A stretch of DNA of 64,000 bases from Codonopsis lanceolata. Taxonomy: Eukaryota; Streptophyta; Magnoliopsida; Asterales; Campanulaceae. Positions 34,820 to 46,210 of this stretch are shown here, piece after piece. The translations under genes were made by a program, and so were the position numbers. Location of the stretch: assembly GCA_013146195.2 (NCBI GenBank), contig CM028377.1, positions 167,255,824 to 167,319,823 of the forward strand. The letters are read 5' to 3'. The notes beneath the pieces are model-generated. The model had not been told where the DNA came from. It did no database searches and saw only the letters and a list, made by a program, of their open reading frames with translations. The stretch's first letter is position 1, and every line of letters begins with the position of its first letter.

Positions 34820-35821
34820 ATGGCTTGGAACAATGTCAATTGGGACTTTGATCAAGGGGCATGGAATGGAATGCCGGGAATTTATGAAAATGAGATGGCG
34901 TCAACCGAGGCTATGAATTATACTCCGATCCATCCGAGCTTAATTTGCGAGAATTGTTATGGAAATCATTTTCCATATCCGTGTGCATTTGGGATGGAGT
35001 CGAATTCTTATGTTTCCTCCTCTCACTATCATCATGAAGACCCCCATCTTTACCCATACGATCCGAATTGTGTGAGTAACACCTACCCTTGGGAAGTTGA
35101 GCAACGCCCGCTCACGGAAGAAGAAACAATTCAAAGTCTAAAGGCTCAAGTAGCCGTGTTGATAGAAGCCATCAAGCTCCTAGTCCCTCCTCACGATTGG
35201 GAAGCTACAATGCGGAAATTCGGTATTGCCCTTGAAGAATCACCTCAAGAAGACCTTCAACTCAATGCCGAGGAAAACCCAATGGAAATGGAGCTTTGCA
35301 ATGATCTCTCTCTCACTAATGAGAATGGAATTTCGAGTATCTTGGGACAACCTCACTTGGAAGCACCTCAATCTCATATCCATGTTGTGGTGGAAGACCA
35401 AAGTATAAAAGCTTGTGAGTATGAAGTGATCAATCATGCTCCCCACCCTATGCCGAGTTCTCCCACCCTTGAAGAGTATGTTAGTAATGAGATGGAGCAT
35501 CCAAGCACTTTTGAAGAGGATGATTCTTTTCGCCCAAATGAAAGCTTCAAGGAACCGTTCCCTCACTTCTACACTCCACCGAGCATTGAGGCTCAAATTT
35601 CTTATTTCCACCCGCCTCTCGAGCGTCAAGATGAATTCATACACTTAAGTGAGTTGGGTGTGATATTTCCTATTGCCGACATTTTCAAATGGCCTATTTT
35701 TTGGGAGTCGGCAACTAAGGAGGTGTTCAAGCTCAAAGGCCTTCAATTAAAGCACTTCCTTGGTCATGGATTTTATGGGAATGCTATGTGCGCGTTTCTA
35801 AATGAACCGGTGCCTCCGTAG
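34820..35821 (+). CDS. Single 333-residue protein of the nested non-autonomous element
   Basis: Intact ORF, the only long one between the LTRs, starting MAWNNVNWDFDQGAWNG about 220 bp after the 5' LTR. Near the N-terminus C43-X2-C46-X3-H50-X4-C55 (CENCYGNHFPYPC) looks like a shortened CCHC zinc knuckle. Residues about 90-120 (WEVEQRPLTEEETIQSLKAQ onward) look like a short coiled coil. The middle is acidic and Pro/Ser/His-rich. The C-terminal block (LGVIFPIADIFKWPIFWESA onward) is ordered-looking with aromatic residues. No capsid, protease, RT or integrase signature. It may be a degenerate gag-type RNA-binding protein kept for packaging. The frame is open although the element is non-autonomous. 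I do not recognise a named family. Confidence 0.75.
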   Translation: MAWNNVNWDFDQGAWNGMPGIYENEMASTEAMNYTPIHPSLICENCYGNHFPYPCAFGMESNSYVSSSHYHHEDPHLYPYDPNCVSNTYPWEVEQRPLTEEETIQSLKAQVAVLIEAIKLLVPPHDWEATMRKFGIALEESPQEDLQLNAEENPMEMELCNDLSLTNENGISSILGQPHLEAPQSHIHVVVEDQSIKACEYEVINHAPHPMPSSPTLEEYVSNEMEHPSTFEEDDSFRPNESFKEPFPHFYTPPSIEAQISYFHPPLERQDEFIHLSELGVIFPIADIFKWPIFWESATKEVFKLKGLQLKHFLGHGFYGNAMCAFLNEPVPP

Positions 35822-37591
35822 GCGAAAAATTGGTTTCTTTTATTTCTTTTGTATTTATATGTCTTGTATTTTGTGTCGCTTTTCGAAGCCCTCCCAAGTT
35901 TGTGGGTTTGTAGGGAGGTGTACATAGAGTCCCCACACCAAAAATATTTTCTTTTTCTTTTTATTTTTATTTACAATATAATTGCTCTCATAAATTTCTT
36001 TTGAGCTTTGATTTGATGTAGGGGTTGAGCAATTATTCATGTTTGGGGGTGACTCGCGGAGATTCATGGAGATTCATGGAGCGACGTATTCATGGCTTGG
36101 ACTTCAAGTGCACCGACTTTGAGGGAGTTTTCTCTTCTCTTTTCTCCCCCTTTATATGCATTTTTATGATCATGAACATTGTGGGCAATGTTCGGTTCTA
36201 AGTTTGGGGGTGGGGTTGGTCTTATCTTTGCCCTCGATTTTTTGGAAAATTTTGAAAATTTTTAGAAAATTTCAAGCTAGTTTGGACCCATTTAATTATG
36301 CTTTGATCATTCATCTCATCACTTTGGCGCTCATTGAGTTGTATGTGCATTATTTTCTTGGATTTGGCCTTGAGATTATTATATGCATACTTGAGGATAT
36401 TTTGTGATTTTGGTGCTAGCCTTTCCCTCATTCATGTTAAATAGTGCCCATGTGTGGATCTTTTGATAAATTTTTAAGCTAAGCTCTAGCTTTGGTTGTG
36501 CATGTGTTATGAGTACCTTGTTGTGAGTTGTGATGCCGTTGGATGATTTCGAGATTAATGAATAGCTTGGCTTGTGAGTATGACAATAGCATGATATAGG
36601 CCATGTTTGACTCGTTTGTGTCATATCGACCTACCCATGTTCACATTAAATCCCTAGTTTCCCATTTGAGCCTTATTGAAAGAATGGTGTGTGCAAAAGC
36701 ACACAATGACCTCCATTCGCCTTCATTTTGATCACCCGCATTGACTTATCCCATGAGCCTATACACTTTATCCAACCCTTTGAGAGAGCACTTTGTGAAA
36801 TGAATTTTTAAATTTATGTCTTGGAGGGAGTATGTGTTTCATGGAAGTGTTGTTCTTCATGTATGTGTTTTTAATTTTGGTTGATGAGTTGGGGGTTGTT
36901 TATATTGTAAAAAGGGACCCTTGTGTATAAAAAGAAAGAAAAAAATCAAAAGTGAAGGGCAGCCCAAATTATGATCCATTTGTGCTTTAAAGTTATTCAA
37001 AGAGGGATATTGTGGGATGAAAAATCATTTGTGGTAGTTTGATGTACTCTCAACCCCAAGTTCTTGATAAATAAAAAAAGAAAGAAAGAAGAAGCTAAGT
37101 TTGGGGGTTGTTGAGAAGAATGATGAGTTATGATGAAGTATGTTGTTTCATGAAGTTAGACTTGAGTGTGATTTTGAAGGCTTCACTTGTGCTCTCTTGT
37201 CTTGATTTCCTTCCCTTCATTTGTAGCTCAACCTTGGCCTAAAGTTACAAGCTTTGCAAAAGTCCTATTGATATTGTCATGCCATGAGTTATTGCCTTGT
37301 GACATATTTATCTCTATCGGTTTCATGGCTTATGCTTGGTATTTTATTGATGCTATTTAGTCTTGGGCTTGTGCTTTATGTTTTTAAGTAAGTGTTTGAG
37401 GAAAGTTTGCTAGCATTGAAATCACATCATACCTTGGTTATGCATTTTTATAATCTTGAGTTTGATTTCTTTCATGGTAATGCATGTGGGATCTTGATTG
37501 AGTGCCTTCTCCATTCCATCGTTGTCTCGAGCTTATCCATAATCCATATTTCTCTTTGCTCGGGACGATCAAAGCTTAAGTTTGGGGGTGT
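35822..37591 (+). other. Long non-coding 3' part of the nested element
   Basis: About 1.77 kb without supported coding region. It contains repeated polypurine-tract-like motifs: GTTTGGGGGT at 36041, AGTTTGGGGG at 36201, AGTTTGGGGGT at 37098 and the functional-position copy at 37579. Confidence 0.7.
37579..37591 (+). other. Polypurine tract of the nested element
   Basis: AGTTTGGGGGTGT directly before the 3' LTR at 37592. Confidence 0.8.
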
Positions 37592-39323
37592 TGATAAGCT
37601 TGTTATTTTCCTTTTATTTTCATTATTTTTTGGAATTTTATTGTTTATTTTGAGCTTTGGTTAATAATTAATTGCATTTGAGATACTATTTTTATGTATT
37701 TTTTGCCTCATGTAGGTATCTCAAGCATATTCAAGGTTTTATGGCTCAATTCATGCAAATCGAGGCAATTCCGGGCATTAATGTTAAGTTTTGTTGCTTG
37801 CCGTTAAGTTTCATCAAGTATTTCAAAGGGCAGCAGCTTAACAGAGAGTAACAGAAGCAATCTGAGGACTAAATTGCAAAGTCTGGGGGCATACGGTATT
37901 CGCTAGCCAATTTCAGAAACTCAGGGAATCTGGCGCTCAAGTGAGGAATGCAGGGGCACCGGAGCAATTCTCTCAAACTCGCATTTCATTAATGCATTGT
38001 CAAAGCCAGGCGCTGCCACGTCACCCGCCGCCCACTATGCAACCCGCGCGTCCTGCCATCCGGATCCGGATCCAACCCGCGATCTGACTCAACCCATCTA
38101 ACCCTCCAGCCCACTTTCCGGCCCACTTACTCTCTCATTCCCTCACCCATTTCAGCCTGGGCGACCCGCGAATGCCTCCCTTGGTTCAGCACTGCCCCAG
38201 CGCGACCCAGCCTCTCCTTTTCTCCCTTTTTTGCCCTCATTTAATCCCGGCTCTTCCCTTTTTGCCCCTATTTTGTGAGTCCCTTTGTTGCATTCATTTT
38301 ATCTCCTTCCAGCCAGCCATTTTCGGGGGATTCAGAGAAGCAGCAGCCTTCAGTTTTAGGGCACAGCCCTAAAACTCTTCAACCCCATTAATTCCATTTC
38401 TCCACCCCTCCACTTAAATAAAAAATGCACCCATTTTAAAGGCTTGGAGCATCAAATCAAGGGTCAAGGGAGCAAGATTAATTGAAGTCAACCCAAGATT
38501 GCAACATTAATTGGTTTAATTCTTCCACCTCTTTAATTATTTTAATGTTGTAATTTTTGGGGAAACTTTGCATTTATTTTGATACCTTGATGATGAGCTA
38601 AACACATTTTTGGATTGTGATTATTATCTATGTTGAATGTGATGTTTTAATTTAATTTCTCTCTATTTGATGTATTACTCATATATTTTTGGTTATTATC
38701 ATTGTGTGCTTAATGCTTTTAATGAAGTCATGAATCATTAAATGAACCCTAGAATGATAGGATATGAAGCGAAAGCCCTTCCTATTATTCCGAAAATCGT
38801 GATAATTGTTTACGTATCTAAGGTACACCGATTGTCGAAGGCCGTAGATAGTCATTGGGTGCTTGATCTACCACGCGACTATTTTCTCCCCTAGGCTATG
38901 TGTTGCGAGGATATGAGCCCGTAGCAAGGATGAGTGATAGCTAGATTTTTCTATACGTAGCGAAAGCCCGTAGAAAATATTAGTGCGCACCCGACTACCG
39001 AAAATTTGAGTTAAGAAAAATAGAGAGAGTTAAATTAAACATTGGCTAGACTAGAAATATCACAATCCTATTCTTTTTAACCTTGATTTGATGTTGCCGC
39101 CGTTTCACTGTCGCGTTAATTTAGTTTATTTTCTTGCCTTTATTTTGTTTATTTTATTTTTATTTTAAATCTAATTTCCGTTAGCTTAGATAAAATTAGG
39201 TGTGCCCAATTTTAGTACTTAGGATTTATTTCTAGCTCTATCCTCGTGGGATCGACTCGTACTTCGAACTTTATTACTTGATACGACCGTGTAATCTTGC
39301 CCGCATTGCGTTCGCGCACATCA
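37592..39323 (+). repeat. 3' LTR of the nested element
   Basis: 1,732 bp, near-identical to 32869-34595; the 5-bp length difference is at 'gatatgaagcgaaagccc' (near 38760). Confidence 0.95.
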
Positions 39324-39328
39324 GATAC

Positions 39329-40054
39329 ACCAATGGCTGCCAAATGCAAACTTACAAAAGACTTACAAGGAAAGAAAGTTGATGTAACCCACTATAGGGG
39401 ATAATCGGATCTCTGCTCTATCTCACCGCCAGCAGACCTGACATAGTGTATGCTGTTGGAGTATGTGCTAGATTTCAAGCAGACCCTCGTGAGTCACACC
39501 TTCTTGTAGCCAAAAGAATCATTAAGTATGTATCAGATACCACCAACTTAGGTATCTGGTATCCAAGGGAATCTTCTTTCAACTTAGTTGGCTACTCAGA
39601 TGATGACTATGCTGGTTGTCAAGTAGACAGAAAAAGCACTAGTGGAACTTGTCAATTTCTAGGAGATAGGCTTGTCTCTTGGGCTAGCAAGAAATAAGCA
39701 TCGGTCTCCAACTCCACCACGGAAGCAGAGTACATAGCTGCTGGTAGCTGCTGCTGCCAACTGCTTTGGATCAAGCAACAGTTGGTGGATTACGACATCA
39801 AAGTAGCTGACTGCGCAATCATGTGTGATAACACCTCAGCAATCTCGATCACTTACAATCCCGTGATGCATTCCAAGACAAAGCATATCGATGTTCGATA
39901 TCATTTTCTAAGGGATAATGTAGAAAAGAGAAACATAAGCATGAAGTACATTTCAACTGAACATCAACTTGCAGACATCTTCACAAAAGCACTAGAAGTA
40001 GACAGGTTTGCTTATCTAAGGGGAGAGCTTGGTATGCTTGACCCAACTGCTTGA
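39329..40054 (+). pseudogene. pol: Sirevirus pol, second part: end of RT and RNase H
   Basis: Continues the frame cut at 32868, after one copy of the GATAC TSD. Landmarks: LTKDLQGKKVD, then RNase H SDDDYAGCQVDRKSTSGTCQ, STTEAEYIAA, CDNTSAISI and KHIDVRYHFLRD, ending near LGMLDPTA with TGA at about 40052. Breaks are a 1-base frame change near 39400 (where the other copy has one more G) and a TAA at 39695-39697 (the other copy has CAA at the same codon). Thus RNase H is inactivated independently of the nested insertion. Confidence 0.9.
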
Positions 40055-40092
40055 TTTTAATTAAAGTTTAATTTTCATCATAAAATTTTTTA

Positions 40093-40160
40093 GCAGACTT
40101 GACGACTTCTCTTAAGCAGACTTGATCCCACATTTAAGCAGACTTATTTCTTTAAGAATA
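40093..40160 (+). repeat. AGCAGACTT repeats downstream of pol
   Basis: AGCAGACTT occurs three times (about 40093, 40115, 40136). The second copy has four more regular 23-bp units at about 60848-60925. The same 9-mer is in the LTRs. Confidence 0.75.
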
Positions 40161-40393
40161 AAGTCAGCGAGTTATTTAATCACTGGAAGGCGAAGGTAAG
40201 TTTTCTAAACTCCTAGTTTTAGAAGGTTAGTTATGAAAATTGAAAGGGAATGATTTTAAAATTGGTTGAGATATTCTTCAAAAATGTACTTTTTCTCTCT
40301 CCTATAGCCGTCACTCATTAAGTCTTTTCAAGAAAAAGGCGTCTGACTTAAAGTCTTTTCACAAGTCTCTATGACTGATTTCACACCTTTTCA

Positions 40394-40401
40394 TTTATAA
40401 A
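40394..40401 (+). promoter_or_regulatory. TATA-like box before ORF3
   Basis: TTTATAAA within 'tcatttataaaccctcaacc', followed by a CT-rich leader. The same 20 bases occur at 61161-61180 in the second copy, 168 bp before its ATG (here 168 bp). Promoter activity is inferred. Confidence 0.5.
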
Positions 40402-40561
40402 CCCTCAACCGCCAAAAACTTAAATCACAAACTGTCTCTTACTCTTCTCTCTATAACTCCTTCTTCTCTCTACATCCCTTGCTTCCTTTCGCAATGTTCT
40501 TGGATAAAATCTGCAAAAAAAATTCTTCATTTCCGTATTCTTCTTCTGCAAATCTTCTTCA

Positions 40562-43121
40562 ATGGTAAGATGAATCTAACCTCAACTCACTCACTAAGGT
40601 GTAAGCACGATTTTATATATCTTCGCCTGTAAATCTGCCATTGTTGACTGTCCATAAAACTTATTGCTTAATATTTCGTTAAATCTTATAATATATCGCT
40701 CATTGCTGGTATTAGCTACATATTACTGTTTATTAAACATCAATTTCAGTTTTTTGTGTGAGGTTCCGCCTGTCTAAGACATTTCATGTGATATCTAGAA
40801 AATTTCTAGAGCTTAACCGTATATTTCGCTCAAATTTCGAGTTTTCAAGATTTTGCCCTAATTGTTTACTTAAAATTCTTCAGGCTGGATCTTCTTCTTC
40901 TTCTGCTATTCCTGAACAGGCTCAAAGCTCAGATCCTACCATTCCCAAGTTGCCCTCCTCTATGTATCATCCGGGAATGTGCATTGATGAAGCTTCTGTT
41001 CGAGCTTATGCCTCTGGGGTCAAAATTGTTCACGACCTCAACCAATCTAGGATTCTGCCCCTTTTCATGTTGGAAGATGACGACTACAGCAACCTTCTAG
41101 CGGAAGAATTCTTCCAGAAGGCCATTATCAATGAATCCAGAACTTCCATCTCGGCTGTTGTCAGGACCATCTCCATCACCATCTTTGCATCCAGAATCGC
41201 AAAGACTATCGGCGTTGAGTTCGATGGACCTACTTCCCTCACTGCTGCTGAGAAAGACTCTACCTGGTCCTACATGCGTGGGGAGAATACCCCTAGGGAG
41301 GCTCAAGCAAAAATGAAGAGAACACTATTTGAAGATGATGTCTACTTCATTAGCCATCTCTTCGACAAAAGTTTGATTTTTAAGAATGGCCCTCACGACG
41401 TGATGACAACAGACCAGCTGGAATACACCTCTGCTGTCATTCTCAACATTCGTCTTAACTGGGCACAAATCCTCTTTGAGCTGCTGTTCGATGTTGTTGA
41501 TGCTGTTAAAGCATCTATCAAGCAGAAGCGACCATTCGTTCGCCTCATCAACTCTCTTCTTCGATCGAACCGGTCCTTTCTTAAGCACCTCGTGAACTTT
41601 GAGAAAAAGAAGGTTCAGAAATCCATTCAGTTCACCAGCACCTTCATCATCAGCCACCACAAACTCAAGAATGAGATGCTAGCACAGCAAGGTCTTCCAC
41701 CTCTGCTCATAGTCCACGCTCTGAATCCACCTCCTCTTGTGATCCTCAAGATCAATCCAGAGACAACCGTGGATGCCTTCATGGCAAATCAGCTAGATAA
41801 GAAGCTTCAAAAGGAAGCTGCTGCAGAGGGCTGCTCAAGCAAAACCGCCGACCCTGCTCCCTCCACTACATCCAAAAAGAAGATTTCATCTGTTGAGGAG
41901 GAGCCTGTTGCCAAGAAGAGGAAAATCTCTTCCTCCAGCTCTGATGCTGCTGCCAACCCTGCCAGCTCCCAAGTCAAGAAGAAAAAGAAGACTGCTCATA
42001 CATTTCACCTGTGCTGTTGAGACTACTGAACCAGACCCTGCTCCTCTTCGCTCTCGTAAACGTAAGTCCAAACGATCCGAACCTTCTGAACCTTTCATTC
42101 CATTTATTTCTCCTTCCTTCTCCATGCCCGAAAACTTCTCTTCTTTTGATCCTCACTTATCCACTCTTCTCTACCAAACTGCTTTCCTTCCAGAAATCTT
42201 CCCTCCTATATCCCAATACATTACACCTATTTCCATCTCTGCTGATCTTTATCAGATTCTGTTTCCCTCTATCTCTTCTGCTACCCATTCTTTTCTCTTT
42301 AATCTCACCTCCATCTCTGATCTTCTTTACCCTTCTGTCTCCTTTCCAAATTTCATTCTTTTACCTGATTATCCTTTTCCCTCCTATCTTCTTGAAACCT
42401 CTTCCTCCTCATCTTCCTCCTCCAATGTCAGTGACTCAGACACTGACATTGAAATTGATCCTAAACCCTCTTCTCCTCCGTCTACGGTCTCTGCTGCTCA
42501 CCAATCTGCTTCATCTTCCTCCTCTCCAATCTCTGCTCCTAACCCTATTGGTCAGTCAATCTTAACCCTTCTTCCCTTCCTTCCAACAATGCTGACCCAG
42601 CTCTTCTCGACCTCCTTCGCACCAACAATGCCAACCTGGAACGTCTCAACAGCACAGTCTCCTGCATGGCCCAGCAGATCGAAGTGCTCAACTATGGCTT
42701 AAATGCCACTCATGCTACAATTTTCGATATTGGAAAAATTGTTGAGCAGCTGGTGAACGATACCGCTCAAGTTTTCACCACTCATCGGTTTCTCGTTCAG
42801 GACCAGCAGGCGTCTCTGATCGGCATGCTTCACTCTTAGCAGATAAGCATCCGTGACCTCTTTGATGAGCTCAAGACTGACTTGGCGCGAGCTGTCATCA
42901 ACAGACGTAAAGTTGTTGACTTCACTGCTGTTCGCCATGTCGAACGTGCCAACGAGCGAGCTGCTGCTGCTGAACAAAGGCGGGTTGCTGCCATCAGGGA
43001 GGAGAGAGCTATGCATTTTTTGAATCAAGCTCTTATTGAAGAACAAAACAGACTGAGAGAACGCCTCAATGAAAGAATCAGAATCTGGGTTGGTGACTAC
43101 TTAGAACGTCGACGCACCTAA
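40562..43121 (+). pseudogene. Sirevirus third ORF (envelope-like position), with a candidate intron
   Basis: Lies between RNase H and the 3' LTR, where Sireviruses carry an 'env-like' gene. ATG at 40562-40564 is immediately followed by GTAAGA. An acceptor ...TTCTTCAG at 40876-40883 leads into AGSSSSSAIPEQ in the long frame. Domains: a conserved helical N-terminal part (MYHPGMCIDEASVRAYASG, then DDYSNLLAEEFFQKA, to about 41680), Lys/Arg-rich NLS-like runs (KKRK, KKKKK), a Pro/Ser/Phe-rich hydrophobic middle (42100-42400) and a C-terminal coiled coil (EERAMHFLNQALIEEQNRLR). Breaks: a +1 frame change near 42000, another near 42555, TAG at 42837-42839. I see no clear signal peptide or membrane helix, so the envelope role is only positional. 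Confidence 0.72.
40565..40883 (+). other. Candidate intron at the start of ORF3 (319 bp)
   Basis: Donor G|GTAAGA directly after the ATG, pyrimidine-rich tract before CAG at 40881-40883, AT-rich interior. The donor (AATGGTAAGA) is conserved in the second copy at 61331-61340. Without splicing the ATG frame would not join ORF3. Confidence 0.5.
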
Positions 43122-43520
43122 CCACATCTATTCTGAACATGATGGTATAATTCTGTTCTAACTATTTTGATTCAAACTCTGCTGTTGGAAAAACTTCTGC
43201 TGTTAAACAGCTTGTTTAATAACAGATGAAATATATATTTCTTAAGTTTAAATTGCTCTATCTTTTCATGATCTGGTCTATTTAAACTTCGCGTTTAAAT
43301 CTTTATATTCCATGTGCTCATTTATAAAGATTTGAACTCTGCTTTACTTTGTACTTGATATTCATGTTTTTATCTTGTAAGTACTTAGTCTAGTTATCTC
43401 TCTACTAAGACTTCTGCTCTGAGAGGCATGTCTGCTCTTCTTAATAAAATTCTTTAAGACATGTTATTATTTCGATGCATGATTCAAAGTCTGCTAGTAG
43501 CTGAGATGATGACATCAACC

Positions 43521-43534
43521 AAATAGGAGGAGAG
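43521..43534 (+). other. Polypurine tract of the Sirevirus
   Basis: AAATAGGAGGAGAG immediately before the 3' LTR. Confidence 0.88.
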
Positions 43535-44764
43535 TGTTGACCCTCATAGGTTCTAGATTTGGTTGAGTCATCTCTGATTCTATTGTACAGTGGCTAATAG
43601 GTCTGCGTACCGATTAGTGTGGCAACTGTCTTAGAATCAAGGTTGATTAGAACTGTTTAGTGTTAGTTTAGGCGTGAATAAGCAGGCTTCAACAGCAGCC
43701 TTGGAAGAACAACTGACTTTGAAGTCTGCTCAAGAGCGAAAAATCAAGACTAGCCAAAACATGGAATTATGTCACATAATGTCTAATTTAGATATTTCTT
43801 GAAATATCTATTCAAAATATCTTCATCAGATTTCACTCCAAAGAAGTCAACTACATACTGACAACTGTCCAGTCTGTCTCCTGAAACATGAAGTCTGAAG
43901 ACATTACCTCTTTTGGCTAAGAAGACTTTCACAGCTGCAACGCCTGCAACCTGAAATCGTACTCTATTCAGGAATGTCTTCGCTACAAACACTGCATCTC
44001 TGATGACTGTGTCGCATACATCCCCCAAAGCGCCGAATTGCATTCAATGCAATAGAACGTTGGACACAATCCCCTCTGCCTCAGTCCAACGGTCCAAAAG
44101 ATCTCTCTGGTATTTATTCAAGTTTTGAAGATCTGAAAACACAACTCTTGCGCATTAAACATTTAAGCTTCATCTTCAATACTCAAGTATTCAAGAGATC
44201 AAAAGGACAAGAACTAACAATTTACCAAACTTCCTGAAGCTGCAGATCTGCCAGTCTTTCCTCCATTTCAGCTTCATCTAGTTTGCTTTTAAAACTGTTC
44301 TTTACTTTAGCACGTGAGAGAACAATTAATCATTGATTGTTTCTCTCACCATTATACACTTGGTTGAAAACTCATTTTGTACATGATCCATTAGAGATCT
44401 TACTTATAAACCTAGTGGATAAACAAGTGCACTTTTTAAAATCCAAAGCTAACCACTTTGGTAGTGGACGTAGTACTATTCACAGTACGAACCACTTCTA
44501 AATTCTGTGTTCTGTTTAAACGGTTTCTATCTTTCTATTAACTGCTGCTACCTATCTTAGTTCACTACTGAATCTGTGCTACTAGAGTAGCTTACTAGTC
44601 TGTTCAGAACCTCTTTAGTTTTTCGCTGCATTAACACTTATAGTAAAATCTTTTTAAGAAATTATTCAGAAGTGTTTCGAAAAGTTTTTTTATAAAAACG
44701 TAACTAGGCTATTCAACCCCCTCCCCCCCTTCTAACCTAGATTGAGCTTATTTCGGGACTAACA
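43535..44764 (+). repeat. Sirevirus 3' LTR
   Basis: 1,230 bp, same termini as the 5' LTR and about 96 percent identical by eye; followed by the TSD GTAAC at 44765-44769. An antisense 86-codon frame (43783-44043) corresponds to that of the 5' LTR. Confidence 0.95.
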
Positions 44765-44769
44765 GTAAC

Positions 44770-45323
44770 TAATTCTCAAACGGGTGTTGCTCATAGTCAT
44801 AAATGAGATGAAAAAAGTCCTAAGAAGAATCTAGATATTAAAAAATAATTTATCTAGACTCTTTCGTCCTTCTTTCCTGCATTAATGGTGGTTGAGCCCA
44901 TTTAATCTTTGCACAAACACCATCCAACATCAAACCCAATCCCACAACCCACCTGCATACACAACCTCCACCAACACCCCACCGTGGCATTAATCTTATA
45001 AACTGCCAAATTAATCTTATAAACTAATCCAAAAAAATGATTGAATATTAACATAATCAATACCAATACTAGAACATAACTAAATTGAAATAGACCAAAA
45101 AAAATTTCTGATAGAATTGAAAGAAAATCTAACTATTGAAACTTCAATTCCAAAAAAAAAATTGAAAATTTGAAATTTCAGTCAGCCAGTTTCAGATTTA
45201 ATCTTTTGAAAGAGGTGAAAACAAATCTACAAACTTTTTAAAGTGATTGGCGGTAATGGCGTTCACAAGAGAGGTAGATGTTGGTGCCAACGAACCCACT
45301 CCGATCGACGTCGACACCGGTGA
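44770..45323. other. Spacer between Sirevirus and gypsy LTR
   Basis: Was contiguous with 26600-26684 before the Sirevirus inserted. No gene seen. Confidence 0.6.
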
Positions 45324-45713
45324 TGTGACGACCCGACCATGATTTCAATAAGGGATCATGGGTTGTGCCGTTCAAATAAAGAAAAGACATGTAAAATCCC
45401 GATATTTTATATATTTTGATTTTTATAAATAAATGAAGTTGACACTATTTAAAAAAAAATACTTGACTAAATGATATTTTTTGACTCACTTTAAATATAT
45501 ATATTTATATTCTATGCACATTCCTAATACTAAATTAAAGTACTAGACCATATATTATAATCATATTTATATTACAAAGAGAAAGAAATTGGTAATTCTT
45601 ATTTTCATGCATGGACGGTTGGGTTATATTTGGAAGACTTATTTGTTAAGTTTTATTGTCCCTTGTTAAAACTTTATTTCATCCTAAATCATCAACTAGC
45701 CGTCCCGTCTAAG

Positions 45714-46127
45714 TGCCTGTCTGGATAGCGCGTTTTCGTCAAAACGCTACCAAATAATGAAGGCGTTTTACTAAATTGTTGTATCATTACCCCGTTTAAA
45801 AACGGAGCGTTTGAGAAATGGGAGCGTTTTCTAAACACAAGAATTTTCGGCGGGAAGAAAAAACGCGGCTATCAAAACGCCGCTGAGAAATTGTTTACCT
45901 CATTACCCCTTTCCCTTTGCCAGTACAGAGTAAAATCGGGGAGAGAGAGAGACTAGAGAGAGAGGAAGACACAGTCGAAGAGGACTGAGATCAGATCAGA
46001 TTTGCTGCCGCCGTGCCGAACTGGGAAGAAAGCTTGGAAACGATCAAAGCCTCAAAGGGAAAATATGGCTGTGTCTGAAAGTATATCTATAAAGTATATA
46101 GATATGTGTCATGCCTTGACTGCCTAT

Positions 46128-46210
<83 letters not shown>

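Larger units (their letters stand above)
32869..39323 (+). mobile_element. Nested non-autonomous Athila/Tat-like LTR retrotransposon (6,455 bp)
   Basis: LTRs of 1,727 and 1,732 bp (32869-34595 and 37592-39323), both TGATAAGCTTG...CATCA, flanked by GATAC at 32864-32868 and 39324-39328. It uses a tRNA-Asp primer site and a TTTGGGGGTG-type polypurine tract, both typical of Athila/Tat Ty3/gypsy elements. The 3.0-kb interior has one long ORF (34820-35821) and no protease, RT or integrase, so it must depend on a helper. By eye about 15 substitutions and one 5-bp indel separate the LTRs (about 1 percent). That makes it clearly younger than the Sirevirus it interrupts. Confidence 0.96.
26685..44764 (+). 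mobile_element. Ty1/copia Sirevirus-type element (18.1 kb with a nested insertion)
   Basis: LTRs at 26685-27908 and 43535-44764, each beginning TGTTGACCC and ending in CA; TSD GTAAC at 26680-26684 and 44765-44769. The initiator-Met PBS follows the 5' LTR and a purine tract precedes the 3' LTR. Gene order gag-PR-IN-RT-RNaseH is Ty1/copia. The 1.2-kb LTRs, two gag zinc knuckles, the WVPK motif at the gag end and a long third ORF after RNase H point to the Sirevirus (SIRE/Maximus) lineage. Without the nested 6.46-kb element it would be about 11.6 kb. By eye the LTRs differ at roughly 45-50 positions (about 4 percent). All ORFs are broken, so this copy is not autonomous now. Confidence 0.95.

Noticed and set aside
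41893..42702. Separate 269-codon protein overlapping ORF3
   Set aside because: It is the continuation of ORF3 after a frame change near 42000; its first part is an out-of-frame shadow of the basic region.
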